Source of the DNA: Acidimicrobiaceae bacterium
GTDB lineage: Bacteria; Actinomycetota; Acidimicrobiia; Acidimicrobiales; UBA8190
Direction of reading: 5' to 3'
Length of the DNA: 64,000 bases
Assembly: GCA_003151955.1 (NCBI GenBank)
Contig: PLZB01000004.1
Location: 146 to 64,145 of the forward strand
Below are positions 7,058 through 16,283 of this stretch, piece after piece. The notes beneath the pieces were generated by a model. That model was not told where the DNA came from and made no database searches. It saw nothing but the letters and a program-made list of their open reading frames with translations. The first letter of the stretch is position 1. Each line of letters opens with the position of its first letter. Made by a program: the position numbers and the translations under genes.

Positions 7058-8953
7058 ATGCTGCTCGACGACATCCACGAACCCGCCGACCTCCGGAATC
7101 TTTCCCAGGCCGAGCTGATCCAACTGGCCGCCGAGATCCGCGCCTTCATCGTCGAGACCGTGACCACCACCGGTGGCCACCTGGGCTCGAATCTCGGCGC
7201 TGTGGAGCTGACCCTGGCCGTCCACCGGGTCTTCGACTCCCCGAAGGACGTGATCCTCTGGGACACGGGCCACCAGACCTACACCCACAAGCTGGTCACG
7301 GGCCGCAAGACCGGGTTCGCCACCCTCCGGCAGCCCGGGGGGCTCTCGGGATACCCCTCCCGGGCCGAGTCGCCCCACGACTGGATCGAGAACAGCCACG
7401 CGTCGACGGCTCTGAGCTACGCCCACGGGTTCGCCACCGCCTTCGAGCGGACCGGTGAGCAGGACCGGCGGGTGGTGACGGTGCTCGGAGACGGATCGCT
7501 GACCGGGGGGATGGCCTACGAGGCCCTGAACAACCTCGGCCATGCCGGTAGCCCGGTGATCATCGTCCTGAACGACAACGGTCGCTCCTACGCCCCCACC
7601 GTCTCCAAGCTGTCGTCGGGCCTGACCCAGCTGCGCCTGAACCCCTCCTATGTCCACGTCCGCCAGAGCGTTCGCCACGTCCTGCGCCGGATCCCGGGAT
7701 TCGGCGGTCTGGCCTACTCCGGCGTCCACGGTCTCACGAGCGCCCTCAGGGAGATCCTGACCCCCCACCGCTTCTTCGAGGCCCTGGGGATCCGCTATGC
7801 CGGTCCGATCGACGGCCATGACATCGCCGGCATGGAGCACGCCTTCGCCAACGCCCGGGAGTGGGACGGTCCGATCCTGGTCCACGTCCTGACCCAGAAG
7901 GGCCGCGGCTACGCCCCGGCCGAGGAGGACGAGGTCCAGCGCCTTCACGACTTCAAAGTGCGTCCCTCGACGTCGGCGCCGGCCGATTCCGTGGCGCCCG
8001 TGTCCTACACCGACGCCTTCACCCGGTCGATCCTGGAGATCGCGGCTCGGAGGCCCGACGTGCTCGCCATCACGGCCGCCATGCCCGGCCCGACCGGGCT
8101 GCTCCCACTCCAGGCTGGCTATCCCGATCAGTTCCTCGACGTCGGCATCGCCGAGCAGCACGCGGTGACGGCGGCGGCCGGGATGGCGATGGCCGGAATA
8201 CGCCCGGTGGTGGCGGTCTACTCCACCTTCTTCAGCCGGGCCTTCGACCAGGCCAATCTCGACGTGGGACTGCACGACCTCCCGGTCGTCTTCGTGCTCG
8301 ATCGGGCCGGGATCACCGGGGACGACGGACCGAGCCACCACGGCGTCCTCGATCTCTCACTGGCCCTGTCCATTCCGGGCATGACGGTGTTCACGCCATC
8401 GTCCGCCCAGGAGGTCTCCCTCATGCTCGAGCAGGCCCTCGAGCTTCCCGGCCCCTCCACCATCCGGTTCCCCAAGACCCCGGCCCGGCAGGCCGCCGAA
8501 GGGGCCGTGGGAGAGGGACTCCACGGCCGCCTGGTCCGGCGGGGGGACGGCTCGGTCTGCATTCTCGGGGTGGGGAAGCTGCTCGAGGCTGCCGAGGAGG
8601 CCGCCGGAAAGCTCGCCGCCGAGGGGATCGACGCCACCGTCTGGGACGTCCGGGTGGTCTCCCCCCCGGACCAGGCCATGCTGGCCGACGCCGCCGGTCA
8701 CGGGCTGGTGGTGACGGTCGAGGACGGGATCCACGTCGGGGGGGCCGGATCGTTCCTGGTCGACGCCATGCGACAGCTCCCCGAGCTCGGTCATCCTCTC
8801 CCGCCGGTCCGCATCATCGGAGTCCCGCGGGCCTACATCCCCCAGGGCAAGCCGGACCAGATCCTGGCCGACCTCGGCCTCGACGGTCAGGGCATCGCCG
8901 CCAGCGTCGTCGAAGCGCTGAACACCGAGAAGGACCGGCTCCGGCTCAGCTGA
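7058..8953 (+). CDS. dxs: 1-deoxy-D-xylulose-5-phosphate synthase
   Basis: 631 residues, full length. Condenses pyruvate and glyceraldehyde-3-phosphate in the first step of the MEP isoprenoid pathway. Visible features: the DTGHQTYTHK segment near residue 70, the thiamine-diphosphate motif GDGS at 144-147 with EALNNLG after it, the transketolase-central IAEQHA at 364-369 (catalytic Glu), and a C-terminal transketolase domain. The ATG at 7058 gives the family N-terminus; the frame further upstream overlaps the MFS gene. A TAAGTT at the MFS stop could be its -10 box. Confidence 0.96.
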   Translation: MLLDDIHEPADLRNLSQAELIQLAAEIRAFIVETVTTTGGHLGSNLGAVELTLAVHRVFDSPKDVILWDTGHQTYTHKLVTGRKTGFATLRQPGGLSGYPSRAESPHDWIENSHASTALSYAHGFATAFERTGEQDRRVVTVLGDGSLTGGMAYEALNNLGHAGSPVIIVLNDNGRSYAPTVSKLSSGLTQLRLNPSYVHVRQSVRHVLRRIPGFGGLAYSGVHGLTSALREILTPHRFFEALGIRYAGPIDGHDIAGMEHAFANAREWDGPILVHVLTQKGRGYAPAEEDEVQRLHDFKVRPSTSAPADSVAPVSYTDAFTRSILEIAARRPDVLAITAAMPGPTGLLPLQAGYPDQFLDVGIAEQHAVTAAAGMAMAGIRPVVAVYSTFFSRAFDQANLDVGLHDLPVVFVLDRAGITGDDGPSHHGVLDLSLALSIPGMTVFTPSSAQEVSLMLEQALELPGPSTIRFPKTPARQAAEGAVGEGLHGRLVRRGDGSVCILGVGKLLEAAEEAAGKLAAEGIDATVWDVRVVSPPDQAMLADAAGHGLVVTVEDGIHVGGAGSFLVDAMRQLPELGHPLPPVRIIGVPRAYIPQGKPDQILADLGLDGQGIAASVVEALNTEKDRLRLS

Positions 8954-8999
8954 CGGCCCGCCGTCGACGCGGCAGGCTCCATCCGGTTGCCCCCTAGAA

Positions 9000-9013
9000 G
9001 AGAACCTGTTCTA
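9000..9013. promoter_or_regulatory. KstR-like operator before FadD19-like gene
   Basis: GAGAACCTGTTCTA: the arms AGAAC/GTTCT are a perfect palindrome around CT. It fits the mycobacterial KstR consensus TnnAACnnGTTnnA at all fixed positions except the first T. A TACTTT (9012-9017) overlaps it as a possible -10 box, 4 nt before ATG 9022, so a bound repressor would block transcription. Confidence 0.7.
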
Positions 9014-9021
9014 CTTTGGGG

Positions 9022-10626
9022 ATGGAGTTCAACCTCGCCGACCTCTTCGAAGCTGCAGCCGATGCCTTTGGCGACCTGGAGTACATCGTCGCCGACGGCC
9101 AGCGACGCACCTACGGCCAGATGGAGCAGCGGGCCAACCGGCTCGCCCATCATCTGGCCGCCCAGGGGATCGGGTCCGGCGACCATGTCGGGATCTATGC
9201 CCTCAACAGCGTCGAATGGGTCGAGACAGCCTGGGCCGTGTTCAAGCTCCGGGCCGTCTGGATCAACATCAACTACCGCTACGTCGAGGACGAGCTCCGC
9301 TACCTCTTCTCGAATTCCGACCTGACCGCCCTCGTCCACCAGCGGCAGTACAGCCCGCACGTGGCCAAGCTTCTCCCCGAGCTCCCCGGCCTCCGCCACG
9401 TCGTCGTCATCGACGACGACAGCCTGGAGCCGGACCCGGTCCACGACGCCGTCGACTACGAGCAGGCCATGGCCGGGGCCTCACCCGACCGCGACTTCGG
9501 ACCCCGCTCCCCCGGCGACCACTACGTCCTCTACACCGGCGGGACGACCGGAATGCCCAAGGGTGTCGTCTGGCGCCACGAGGACGTCTTCTACGCCCTC
9601 GGTGGGGGCGTCGACGCCCTCACCAACGAGCGGGTCGACCGTCTCGAGCAGATGGCGGAGAAGGGCCTCGGGGGCCAACTCACCTTTCTGCCCATCGCCC
9701 CCCTCATGCACGGGGCAACGCAGTGGGCCGTCATGGGGCAGAGCTTCGTCGGGAACAAGATCGTCCTGGTCCCGAAATTCGAGCCCCACGAGGTCTGGGG
9801 CCTGGTCCAGAGCGAGCGGGTCAACGCCGTCATGATCACCGGCGACGCCATGGGACGACCCCTGATCGAGGCCCTCGACGACCCCGGCGCCTCCTACGAC
9901 CTCTCCTCGCTCATCAGTCTGACCTCGTCGGCCGCCCTGTTCTCGGCGACGGTCAAGGACGAGTTCTTCCGGCACTTCCCCAACCTGATCATGACCGACG
10001 CCGTCGGATCGTCCGAGTCCGGCAACAACGGTCTGAGCATCATCAAGGCCGGGGGGACGGCCATGAAGAGCGGGCCCACCGTCTCCTCCCTGGGCGGCAC
10101 CGTGGTCTTCGACGAGGACCTGAACCCGGTCGAGCCCGGATCGGGGGTGACCGGCAAGATCGCCCGATCCGGCAACATCCCGGTCGGCTACTACAACGAC
10201 CCGGTCAAGACGGCCGAGGTCTTCCTCACTGTCCGGAACCAGCGCTATGTGATGCCCGGCGACTTCGCCACCGTGGAGGCCGACGGGTCGATCACCCTGC
10301 TCGGTCGGGGCTCGATCTGCATCAACTCCGGCGGCGAAAAGATCTTCCCCGAGGAGGTGGAATCGGTGGTCCGCTCCCATCCTGCCGTCATGGACGCCAT
10401 CGTCGTCGGTGCGGCCGACGAGCGCTGGGGGCAGCGTGTCGCCGTCATCGTCCAGTCCAGAGCCGGCCAGGACGCTCCCAGCCTGGAGGAGATCCAGGAG
10501 CACTGCCGCAGCCACATCGCCGGCTACAAGGTCCCCCGGCAGCTCCACGTCGTCGACTCGATCGTCCGCTCGCCGGCCGGCAAGCCCGACTACCGCTGGG
10601 CCACCGACGTCGTGACCGGTACCTGA
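9022..10626 (+). CDS. fadD19: Steroid/fatty acyl-CoA synthetase, FadD19-like
   Basis: 534 residues, an ANL-superfamily acyl-CoA ligase that would activate a carboxylic acid to its CoA thioester via an acyl-adenylate. AMP-binding P-loop YTGGTTGMPKG starts at residue 171; also VGSSESG, GNIPVGYY, GRGSICINSGGEK and the catalytic-Lys C-terminus RSPAGKPDYRW. The start region (FNLADL), TYAQLE-like TYGQME and the motifs resemble M. tuberculosis FadD19, which activates C26 cholesterol side-chain acids; this is from memory, not a search. Start: ATG 9022 rather than TTG 9016. Preceded by a KstR-like site, consistent with a sterol role. Confidence 0.82.
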   Translation: MEFNLADLFEAAADAFGDLEYIVADGQRRTYGQMEQRANRLAHHLAAQGIGSGDHVGIYALNSVEWVETAWAVFKLRAVWININYRYVEDELRYLFSNSDLTALVHQRQYSPHVAKLLPELPGLRHVVVIDDDSLEPDPVHDAVDYEQAMAGASPDRDFGPRSPGDHYVLYTGGTTGMPKGVVWRHEDVFYALGGGVDALTNERVDRLEQMAEKGLGGQLTFLPIAPLMHGATQWAVMGQSFVGNKIVLVPKFEPHEVWGLVQSERVNAVMITGDAMGRPLIEALDDPGASYDLSSLISLTSSAALFSATVKDEFFRHFPNLIMTDAVGSSESGNNGLSIIKAGGTAMKSGPTVSSLGGTVVFDEDLNPVEPGSGVTGKIARSGNIPVGYYNDPVKTAEVFLTVRNQRYVMPGDFATVEADGSITLLGRGSICINSGGEKIFPEEVESVVRSHPAVMDAIVVGAADERWGQRVAVIVQSRAGQDAPSLEEIQEHCRSHIAGYKVPRQLHVVDSIVRSPAGKPDYRWATDVVTGT

Positions 10627-10660
10627 CGCAGCAACACCGCTCGACGGCCGGATCCGCCGG

Positions 10661-10666
10661 TACCAT
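10661..10666 (+). promoter_or_regulatory. -10 box (TACCAT), leaderless
   Basis: TACCAT followed by 8 nt and the ATG of the isochorismatase-like gene at 10675; no ribosome-binding site in between. Confidence 0.5.
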
Positions 10667-10674
10667 CCCTGTTC

Positions 10675-11292
10675 ATGCCGGTCGATCTCACCGACCTCCT
10701 GCACGGGCGGGGGGTCATCCTCACCATGGAGGTCCAGCGCGGTGTCGTCGGCGACCTGTCGAGCTTCCCGGAGCTGGCCGAAGCGGTTCGAGCCGTCCAC
10801 GTCGTGGACAACATCGCCCGCCTCCTCGGAGCGGCCCGGGCCTCGGGGACGCCCGTCGTCCACTGCACCGCCGGGTTCCGGGCCGATCGTCTCGGATCGG
10901 CACCGAACGCCCCGCTGATCACCGTCATGCTCCGTCGCCCCGGGCACCTCCTCGAGGGAACGGAAGCTGTCGATCTGGTCCCCGAGCTCGGACCTGAGCC
11001 AGGGGACCTCATCTCGGCCCGGCGCCACGGGGTGTCACCCTTCACCGGCACCGACCTCGACGCCACGCTGCGGAATCTGGGGGTCAGGACCGTCGTCGCC
11101 ACCGGTGTCTCCCTCAACCTGGGCATCGTCGGTCTCGCCATCGAGGCCGTGAATCTCGGCTACCAGGTGGTCGTCGCCACCGACGCCGTGGCCGGCATTC
11201 CCGCCGACTACGCCGACGCCGTGCTCCGCCACACCCTCGGGCTGGTTGCCACCCTCGCCACGACCGACGAGATCGCCCGCGCACTGGCGTGA
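10675..11292 (+). CDS. Isochorismatase-fold protein lacking the catalytic cysteine
   Basis: 205 residues with the cysteine-hydrolase (isochorismatase) fold: GTDLDATLRNLGVRTVV-type core, TGVSLNLGIVGLAIEAVNLGY and VVVATDAVAG. Active members use an Asp-Lys-Cys triad. Here the Cys position in the TGVxxNxCV motif is Gly (GVSLNLGI), the usual Asp in the first strand is replaced (LTMEVQRG), and no Lys precedes the SPFTGTDLD stretch (ARRHGV). It is therefore probably not a canonical hydrolase. It lies downstream of the FadD19-like gene but has its own likely leaderless promoter. Confidence 0.75.
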   Translation: MPVDLTDLLHGRGVILTMEVQRGVVGDLSSFPELAEAVRAVHVVDNIARLLGAARASGTPVVHCTAGFRADRLGSAPNAPLITVMLRRPGHLLEGTEAVDLVPELGPEPGDLISARRHGVSPFTGTDLDATLRNLGVRTVVATGVSLNLGIVGLAIEAVNLGYQVVVATDAVAGIPADYADAVLRHTLGLVATLATTDEIARALA

Positions 11293-11310
11293 CCTGATGA
11301 CAGCTCAGCT

Positions 11311-12597
11311 GTGACCAGCCCACCGTCGAGCGACACCGGCGACGGCGCCCTGTCCGAGCTGCCCCCCGAGCGATTGCGCCGGTGGTGGTGGCCGACAGTG
11401 GTGTGGCTGGGTGCGACGATCGCCGGCACCCTTGTCATGCGGTGGGGCCTCCCCGGGGCCAGGTCCGGGAACGACGTCGGATGGACGGTCCCATCGGACC
11501 TCGTCCGGTTGATCGCGGCGGCAGGCTCGATCCACGGCCACAGCGGGTTCAGCCACCTCTACGGGTTCGAGAAGCCGAACACCCCTTTCTCCACCCCCCC
11601 GGGATTCCTCCTCCCCCTGGCGGGCCTCCTGCAGCTGGTGGGACTGGTTGGGATCCATCCCATGCTGGGCGGCCAGGTTGGTCTCATCCCGCTGGGAGGA
11701 GGTTGGGAGATCGTGCTGCCGGCCGTAGTCGGGTCTGGTCTGCTCGGTGTCTTCTCCTTCACCTCCCTGGCCCGCAGGATGGGTATCGGGGGCTGGCGCC
11801 TTGGTGTCTCGACCGGCGCCGCCGCGGGTGCCCTGTGGTGGACGACGACGTGGTGGGGCCACCCGGACGATGCGCTGGCAGTCAGCCTCCTGGCCGCCGC
11901 GGCGGTGACGGTGCTGGACGGGAAGTGGAGCGCCGGGGCCTGGCTCGTCGGGGCCGGCTGCGCCGTCCAACCGGTCGTCCTACTGGCGCTGCCGGTCCTA
12001 TTGACACTCGTCGCCCTCCGCCACTGGGTCTCGTTCGTGGCGCGCTCCGTCCTCCCGGCCGCTGTGCTACTGGTCGTTCCGCTGATCGGCGACTTCCACG
12101 ACACCGTGGCCCAGGTCTTTGGTCAGCCCCTGGCCCCCAAGATGCCGGCCAACCACGTCACCCCGTGGTTCTGGCTGGCACCAGTTGTCGGCTACTACCG
12201 CTCAGGCAGCTCGGTGCGCTGGGTGGCGTTCGTCCTCGCTGCTGGACTTGCCTTGTGGCTGGCCCACCGGCGATCCGGGGATGCCATCGCCGTCGTCTGG
12301 GCCATCGGGGCGGCCCTCGACCTCCGGTGCGTCTTCGACGCCGTGATCGTCCCCTACTACCTGCTCTCCGGGCTGGTGTTCGGCATCGTGGCCGCGGCCG
12401 GGCGACCCTCGTGGCGGCTCCTCGGGGCGACGGTCTCGGCGGCAGTCACCCTCGAGATCTCGGGATCCCCGGCTCTCGGGGTGTGGGGCTACTTCACCGC
12501 CATGGTCCTGGGCCTCGGTGCCGTGGCTGCCTTCGCGTTCCCACGCCGGCGTGGGGACCGCGCCGCCGACCCGGATCCCGCGCCGGCATTTCTATAA
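11311..12597 (+). CDS. Polytopic membrane protein
   Basis: 428 residues with roughly nine to ten hydrophobic segments, starting after a soluble N-terminus of about 25 residues rich in Ser/Pro/Glu (first helix WWPTVVWLGATIAGTLVM). Tryptophan-rich loops (GALWWTTTWWGHP) and an overall plan like GT87/ArnT-type integral membrane glycosyltransferases are seen, but no diagnostic motif is clear. The GTG at 11311 follows the previous gene by 18 bp, so they may be co-transcribed. Its last bases overlap the KstR-like operator of the next gene. The function is unknown. Confidence 0.7.
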   Translation: MTSPPSSDTGDGALSELPPERLRRWWWPTVVWLGATIAGTLVMRWGLPGARSGNDVGWTVPSDLVRLIAAAGSIHGHSGFSHLYGFEKPNTPFSTPPGFLLPLAGLLQLVGLVGIHPMLGGQVGLIPLGGGWEIVLPAVVGSGLLGVFSFTSLARRMGIGGWRLGVSTGAAAGALWWTTTWWGHPDDALAVSLLAAAAVTVLDGKWSAGAWLVGAGCAVQPVVLLALPVLLTLVALRHWVSFVARSVLPAAVLLVVPLIGDFHDTVAQVFGQPLAPKMPANHVTPWFWLAPVVGYYRSGSSVRWVAFVLAAGLALWLAHRRSGDAIAVVWAIGAALDLRCVFDAVIVPYYLLSGLVFGIVAAAGRPSWRLLGATVSAAVTLEISGSPALGVWGYFTAMVLGLGAVAAFAFPRRRGDRAADPDPAPAFL

Positions 12598-12606
12598 CGT
12601 GTTCTA
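12593..12606. promoter_or_regulatory. KstR-like operator before FadD17-like gene
   Basis: TATAACGTGTTCTA matches TnnAACnnGTTnnA at every fixed base and extends to an 18-bp near-palindrome (12591-12608, TCTA...TAGA). It spans the stop codon of the membrane-protein gene. TAGACT at 12605-12610 could be the -10 box it masks; the target ATG is at 12648. Confidence 0.8.
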
Positions 12607-12647
12607 GACTCGTGGGGGCTCTCCGGGAGCGCAGGTGTGGAGGGACG

Positions 12648-14309
12648 ATGGAAACCATTGCAGAATTGCTTCTGGCCAGGGCCGGGGACGAGACAGTCGG
12701 TCTGCGCGCCGGGGACCGCAACTGGACGTGGGGCGAGGTCTTGGCGGAGAGCGCGGCTCGGGCCGACTGGCTCGCCGATCTCCGCCAGGACGGACCCTTC
12801 CACCTGGCCGTTCTCCTGGACAACGTCCCCGAATTCGTCTTCTGGCTGGGCGGGGCCGCCCTGGTCGGGGCGGTGGTCGTCGGGGCCAACCCCACCCATC
12901 GCGGCCCCGATCTGGCCCGGGACCTGGCCCACACGGAATGCCAGCTCCTGGTCACGGATCTGGCCCACCTCCCCCTCGTCGAGGGCCTCGACCTGGGCCC
13001 GGCACTCGGAGTGGCCACGGCCGGGAACCCCCGCGTCCTGGTCGTCGACGAGGCCGGTTACGTCGCCGACCTCGCCACCCACGACAGCGCCACCCCGGCC
13101 ACCCTCGACCGGTCGGGGGTGACCCCCACCACCCTCGGCTACCTCATCTTCACCTCGGGCACCTCCGGAGCCCCCAAGGCCTGCCGGTGCAGCCAGGGCC
13201 GCCTGGCCTTCATCGGAACGGTCCTGGCCCAGATGTACTCGCTCGGTCCCGCCGACGCCTGCTACGTGGCGATGCCGCTGTTCCACTCCAACGCCCTCAT
13301 GGCCGGCTTCACCCCGGCGTTGGTCAGCGGGGCGGCCGTGGCCCTGCCCACCGGCGGGAAGTTCTCCGCCTCGGGCTTCCTCCCCGACGTCCGCCGCCAC
13401 AACGTCACCTACTTCAACTACGTCGGGAAGCCACTGGCCTACATCCTGGCCACCCCGGAGCAGCCCGACGACGCCGACAACCCGCTGCGGAGCGTTTTCG
13501 GCAACGAGGGCTCCCAGGCCGACACCACCCGCTTCGCCGAGCGCTTCGGCTGCTCCGTCACCGACAACTACGGGTCGACCGAGGGAGGAGCCGCCATCTC
13601 CCGCACCGGGGACACCCCGAGAGGGGCGTTGGGGCCCTGCCCGGCCGGGGTCCTTGTCGTCGACCCCGAGACCGGCCAGGAATGCCCGCTCGGGCGGTTC
13701 GACGAACACGGCCGACTAGTTAACTCGGAAGAAGCCATCGGCGAGATGGTGTCCACGACCGGAGGGGCCGGCTTCGAGGGCTACTGGCACAACGAGGAGG
13801 CCGAGCAGGCTCGTCTCCGTCAGGGCTGGTACTGGACCGGCGATCTGGCCTACAAGGATGCCGATGGCTTTCTCTACTTCGCCGGGCGGTCCGACGACTG
13901 GCTACGGGTCGACGGCGAGAACTTCGCCGCTGCCCCCGTGGCCCGGATTCTCGAACGTCACCCCGACGTCGTCCTGGCCGCCGTCTATGCCGTCCCCGAC
14001 GTCGTCGTCGGTGACCAGGTCATGGTCGCCCTCCAACTCCGACCCGAGGCGACTTTCGACCCGGACGAGTTCGCCCTCTTCCTCGGGCAGCAAGCGGATC
14101 TGGGGACGAAATGGGCGCCGCGGTTCCTGCGCCGGTGCCACACTCTCCCAACCACAGCAACGTCAAAGATCCTGACCCGGACGCTACGGGCGGAACGGTG
14201 GAACTGTGCCGACCCGGTGTGGTGGCGTGGGGGGCCCCGTGACCATGCCTACATCCCCCTCACCGCTGGAGACATCGTTGATCTCGAAGAGGCCCTGGCA
14301 CGTCGGTAG
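12648..14309 (+). CDS. fadD17: Acyl-CoA synthetase, FadD17-like
   Basis: 553 residues, an ANL-family ligase. P-loop FTSGTSGAPKA starts at residue 168; then DNYGSTEGG, YWTGDLAYKDADG and YFAGRSDDWLRVDGENF of the C-terminal hinge. The P-loop context (YLIFTSGTSGAPKACRCSQG) resembles mycobacterial FadD17, which is encoded beside fadE26/fadE27 in the KstR regulon; this is from memory. A GGAGGGACG ribosome-binding site precedes the ATG at 12648, and the KstR-like operator lies 41 bp upstream. A likely role is activation of sterol-derived or fatty acids; the substrate is not shown by sequence. Confidence 0.8.
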   Translation: METIAELLLARAGDETVGLRAGDRNWTWGEVLAESAARADWLADLRQDGPFHLAVLLDNVPEFVFWLGGAALVGAVVVGANPTHRGPDLARDLAHTECQLLVTDLAHLPLVEGLDLGPALGVATAGNPRVLVVDEAGYVADLATHDSATPATLDRSGVTPTTLGYLIFTSGTSGAPKACRCSQGRLAFIGTVLAQMYSLGPADACYVAMPLFHSNALMAGFTPALVSGAAVALPTGGKFSASGFLPDVRRHNVTYFNYVGKPLAYILATPEQPDDADNPLRSVFGNEGSQADTTRFAERFGCSVTDNYGSTEGGAAISRTGDTPRGALGPCPAGVLVVDPETGQECPLGRFDEHGRLVNSEEAIGEMVSTTGGAGFEGYWHNEEAEQARLRQGWYWTGDLAYKDADGFLYFAGRSDDWLRVDGENFAAAPVARILERHPDVVLAAVYAVPDVVVGDQVMVALQLRPEATFDPDEFALFLGQQADLGTKWAPRFLRRCHTLPTTATSKILTRTLRAERWNCADPVWWRGGPRDHAYIPLTAGDIVDLEEALARR

Positions 14310-14340
14310 CCACCGACGCGGACCCGTCCCCGCCCGGCGC

Positions 14341-14346
14341 TAGCAT
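14341..14346 (+). promoter_or_regulatory. -10 box (TAGCAT), leaderless
   Basis: TAGCAT, 6 nt, then the ATG at 14353 of the PhyH-family gene. Confidence 0.5.
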
Positions 14347-14352
14347 CGATCC

Positions 14353-15192
14353 ATGGGTGAGGCGATGGACGCTCGCAGGCAGCTCGAGACCCGGGGTTGG
14401 ACCATCCGGCGGTCGGTCTTCTCGCCGAACGAGGTGGCAGACTTCAGGGCGAAGGTGGCCGAAGCCCTCGACGACGCACGCCGTCGGCAGACGGTCCTGG
14501 TCGAGGATGGCGCCGAAGGCCGGGTCGAATGGTGTGTCGGCGATCTGCTGTCTTACGACGAGCTCGGTGCGATCATCCTGGACGAACGGGTCGTCCGCTT
14601 CGCTCAAGACCTCCTGGGCGAAAGGCCCATCTACTTTGCCGACAGCACGCTCCGACTTGGCGCCAACGGCGAGCGCGCATGGCACCGGGACAACATCGAT
14701 CGGGATTTCGACGGTCCGGATTGGAAGGGCGACTATCCGATCATCAGAATCGGAATCTACCTTCAGGACCATGCGACCCACAGCGGGGGCCTCACGATTG
14801 CCGACGGCTCGCACAAGGAGGCAGCAAAGAAGGGGCATGGCCGATTCCCCGACATCAGACCGGGCGATGTGGCGGGATGGTCGCTGCGGGCTCGTCATTC
14901 CACAGAGGCGGTGAGGATCCGGATGATGCCGAACCTGGTCCTGAACCCCCGCTTGCAGACGAGGATCCCCAAATGGGCCAGGGTACCGGATGACGAATTG
15001 CGGATGACCCTGTTCGCGTCGTTCGCGAGACACCATACGCTCTTCGACCGATACGTCGACTACCTCAAGACCCGCGACTACTTCCAGGAGTCCGAGGCCG
15101 CATCCAGATACTCACCGCAGGCCCACCGGCTGCTCGAATCCTCGGGCATTGAGATCGGTGGGGCGGCCACCGAGATCGCTCAACGGGTCTGA
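14353..15192 (+). CDS. Phytanoyl-CoA dioxygenase (PhyH)-family oxygenase
   Basis: 279 residues. Fe(II)/2-oxoglutarate oxygenase fold with the metal-binding HxD at His111/Asp113 (AWHRDN), a SGGLTIADGSHK strand typical of PhyH proteins, and a plausible distal His in RARHSTEA. Such enzymes hydroxylate diverse small molecules; several act in sugar or natural-product tailoring. It is the first gene of the glycan island and is followed by a glycosyltransferase 64 bp later, which suggests, but does not prove, a glycan-modifying role. Its codon use is visibly less GC-rich than that of the fadD genes upstream. Confidence 0.75.
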   Translation: MGEAMDARRQLETRGWTIRRSVFSPNEVADFRAKVAEALDDARRRQTVLVEDGAEGRVEWCVGDLLSYDELGAIILDERVVRFAQDLLGERPIYFADSTLRLGANGERAWHRDNIDRDFDGPDWKGDYPIIRIGIYLQDHATHSGGLTIADGSHKEAAKKGHGRFPDIRPGDVAGWSLRARHSTEAVRIRMMPNLVLNPRLQTRIPKWARVPDDELRMTLFASFARHHTLFDRYVDYLKTRDYFQESEAASRYSPQAHRLLESSGIEIGGAATEIAQRV

Positions 15193-15256
15193 GCACACGC
15201 ATCGGCCCACCGGTGCCGGCCCCAGCGCAAACGAATCACGGCGAGGGAAATTGCAG

Positions 15257-16258
15257 ATGCCGAAGATCACCGTCATCACCCCTTCGTACAACCATTGCCG
15301 CTTCCTTCCGGCCCGGATCTCGTCGATTCTCGACCAGACCAACCAGGACTTCGAGTGGATTGTCATTGACGATGGCTCGAGTGACGGAAGTCAGAAGGTG
15401 TGGAACCACTTCTGTGGCGCAGATCCGCGGGTCCGTCTCCTCTTCCACGACTCCAACAAGGGCCTTTCCGCCACGACCGACGAGGCGATCGCCATCTCAG
15501 GCGGAGAGTACGTCGTAAGAGCGGAGAGCGACGACTTCTGCCGGAACGACTTCCTTCAACGGCTCTCCGAAGTTCTCGACTCCAACCCGAACGTCGGCAT
15601 GGTGCATGCCCTCACGCGCAATCTGGACCCGGCCGGTCGAGCCTGGTTCGGAGCCGGCGCTCACCACTTCCCGACGGTCGTCCCGGGCGAGACGGCCTTC
15701 ACTACCATCGTTCTCGGTAATCCTGTCTCGGGTCCGTCCACGATGGTGCGACGAGACCTCCTCGAAACGATCGGTGGGTTCGGATCACCGCTGTGCATGG
15801 TGGCATGCGACTGGCGCCTAGCTTTGCTGGCAAGCAAACGAACAGATATCGGCTTCGTCGATGAGCCCGTCGGATACCACCGATTGCACGCGGGCAACCT
15901 GAGCAGAGACGCCGCGGCGATCCTTTGGGAGTCCTATGCCATCGTGGCGGAGGCCTTCGAGCACATCCCGCTGGCCTGGTCGCTGCCCTCCGACCTGCAA
16001 GCTCGAGCGACCAGGGCTGTCACCCGAGGCCCGGGCACCGCCCTGTTCATGAAGGCGGTCGCCGGGCGCAGTACCGACACCGCCCTTTCCATCAGGAGGC
16101 GGATCGAGGAGGTCGATCCGGGTGGGACGATGGGATACCACTGGTGGTCGGGATGCGTGCGAAAGGGCTTGCTGGGTGGCATCGCCCTCCCCGCACATGA
16201 CGTGGCGGCGCGACATCTCCGAGCCGAAACCGTGGTCGGGGCTGCCGCCGCTCGCTAA
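15257..16258 (+). CDS. Family 2 glycosyltransferase
   Basis: 333 residues. Classic GT-A start ITVITPSYNH, then WIVIDDGSSDGS (nucleotide-binding Asp) and RAESDDF, the probable DxD-equivalent metal site near residue 95. No membrane helix is evident; the C-terminal third is helical. It would transfer a sugar from a nucleotide donor in the cytoplasm. Donor and acceptor cannot be inferred. The ATG at 15257 begins right at the first strand; the upstream open frame overlaps the PhyH gene. It converges with the large minus-strand gene at 16284. Confidence 0.85.
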   Translation: MPKITVITPSYNHCRFLPARISSILDQTNQDFEWIVIDDGSSDGSQKVWNHFCGADPRVRLLFHDSNKGLSATTDEAIAISGGEYVVRAESDDFCRNDFLQRLSEVLDSNPNVGMVHALTRNLDPAGRAWFGAGAHHFPTVVPGETAFTTIVLGNPVSGPSTMVRRDLLETIGGFGSPLCMVACDWRLALLASKRTDIGFVDEPVGYHRLHAGNLSRDAAAILWESYAIVAEAFEHIPLAWSLPSDLQARATRAVTRGPGTALFMKAVAGRSTDTALSIRRRIEEVDPGGTMGYHWWSGCVRKGLLGGIALPAHDVAARHLRAETVVGAAAAR

Positions 16259-16283
16259 CCGTCGGCCGGGCCCGCGCGATCGG

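Noticed and set aside
6974-8341. A 455-codon minus-strand frame opposite dxs
   Set aside because: It lies within dxs, which has all family motifs; the antisense product is compositionally biased.
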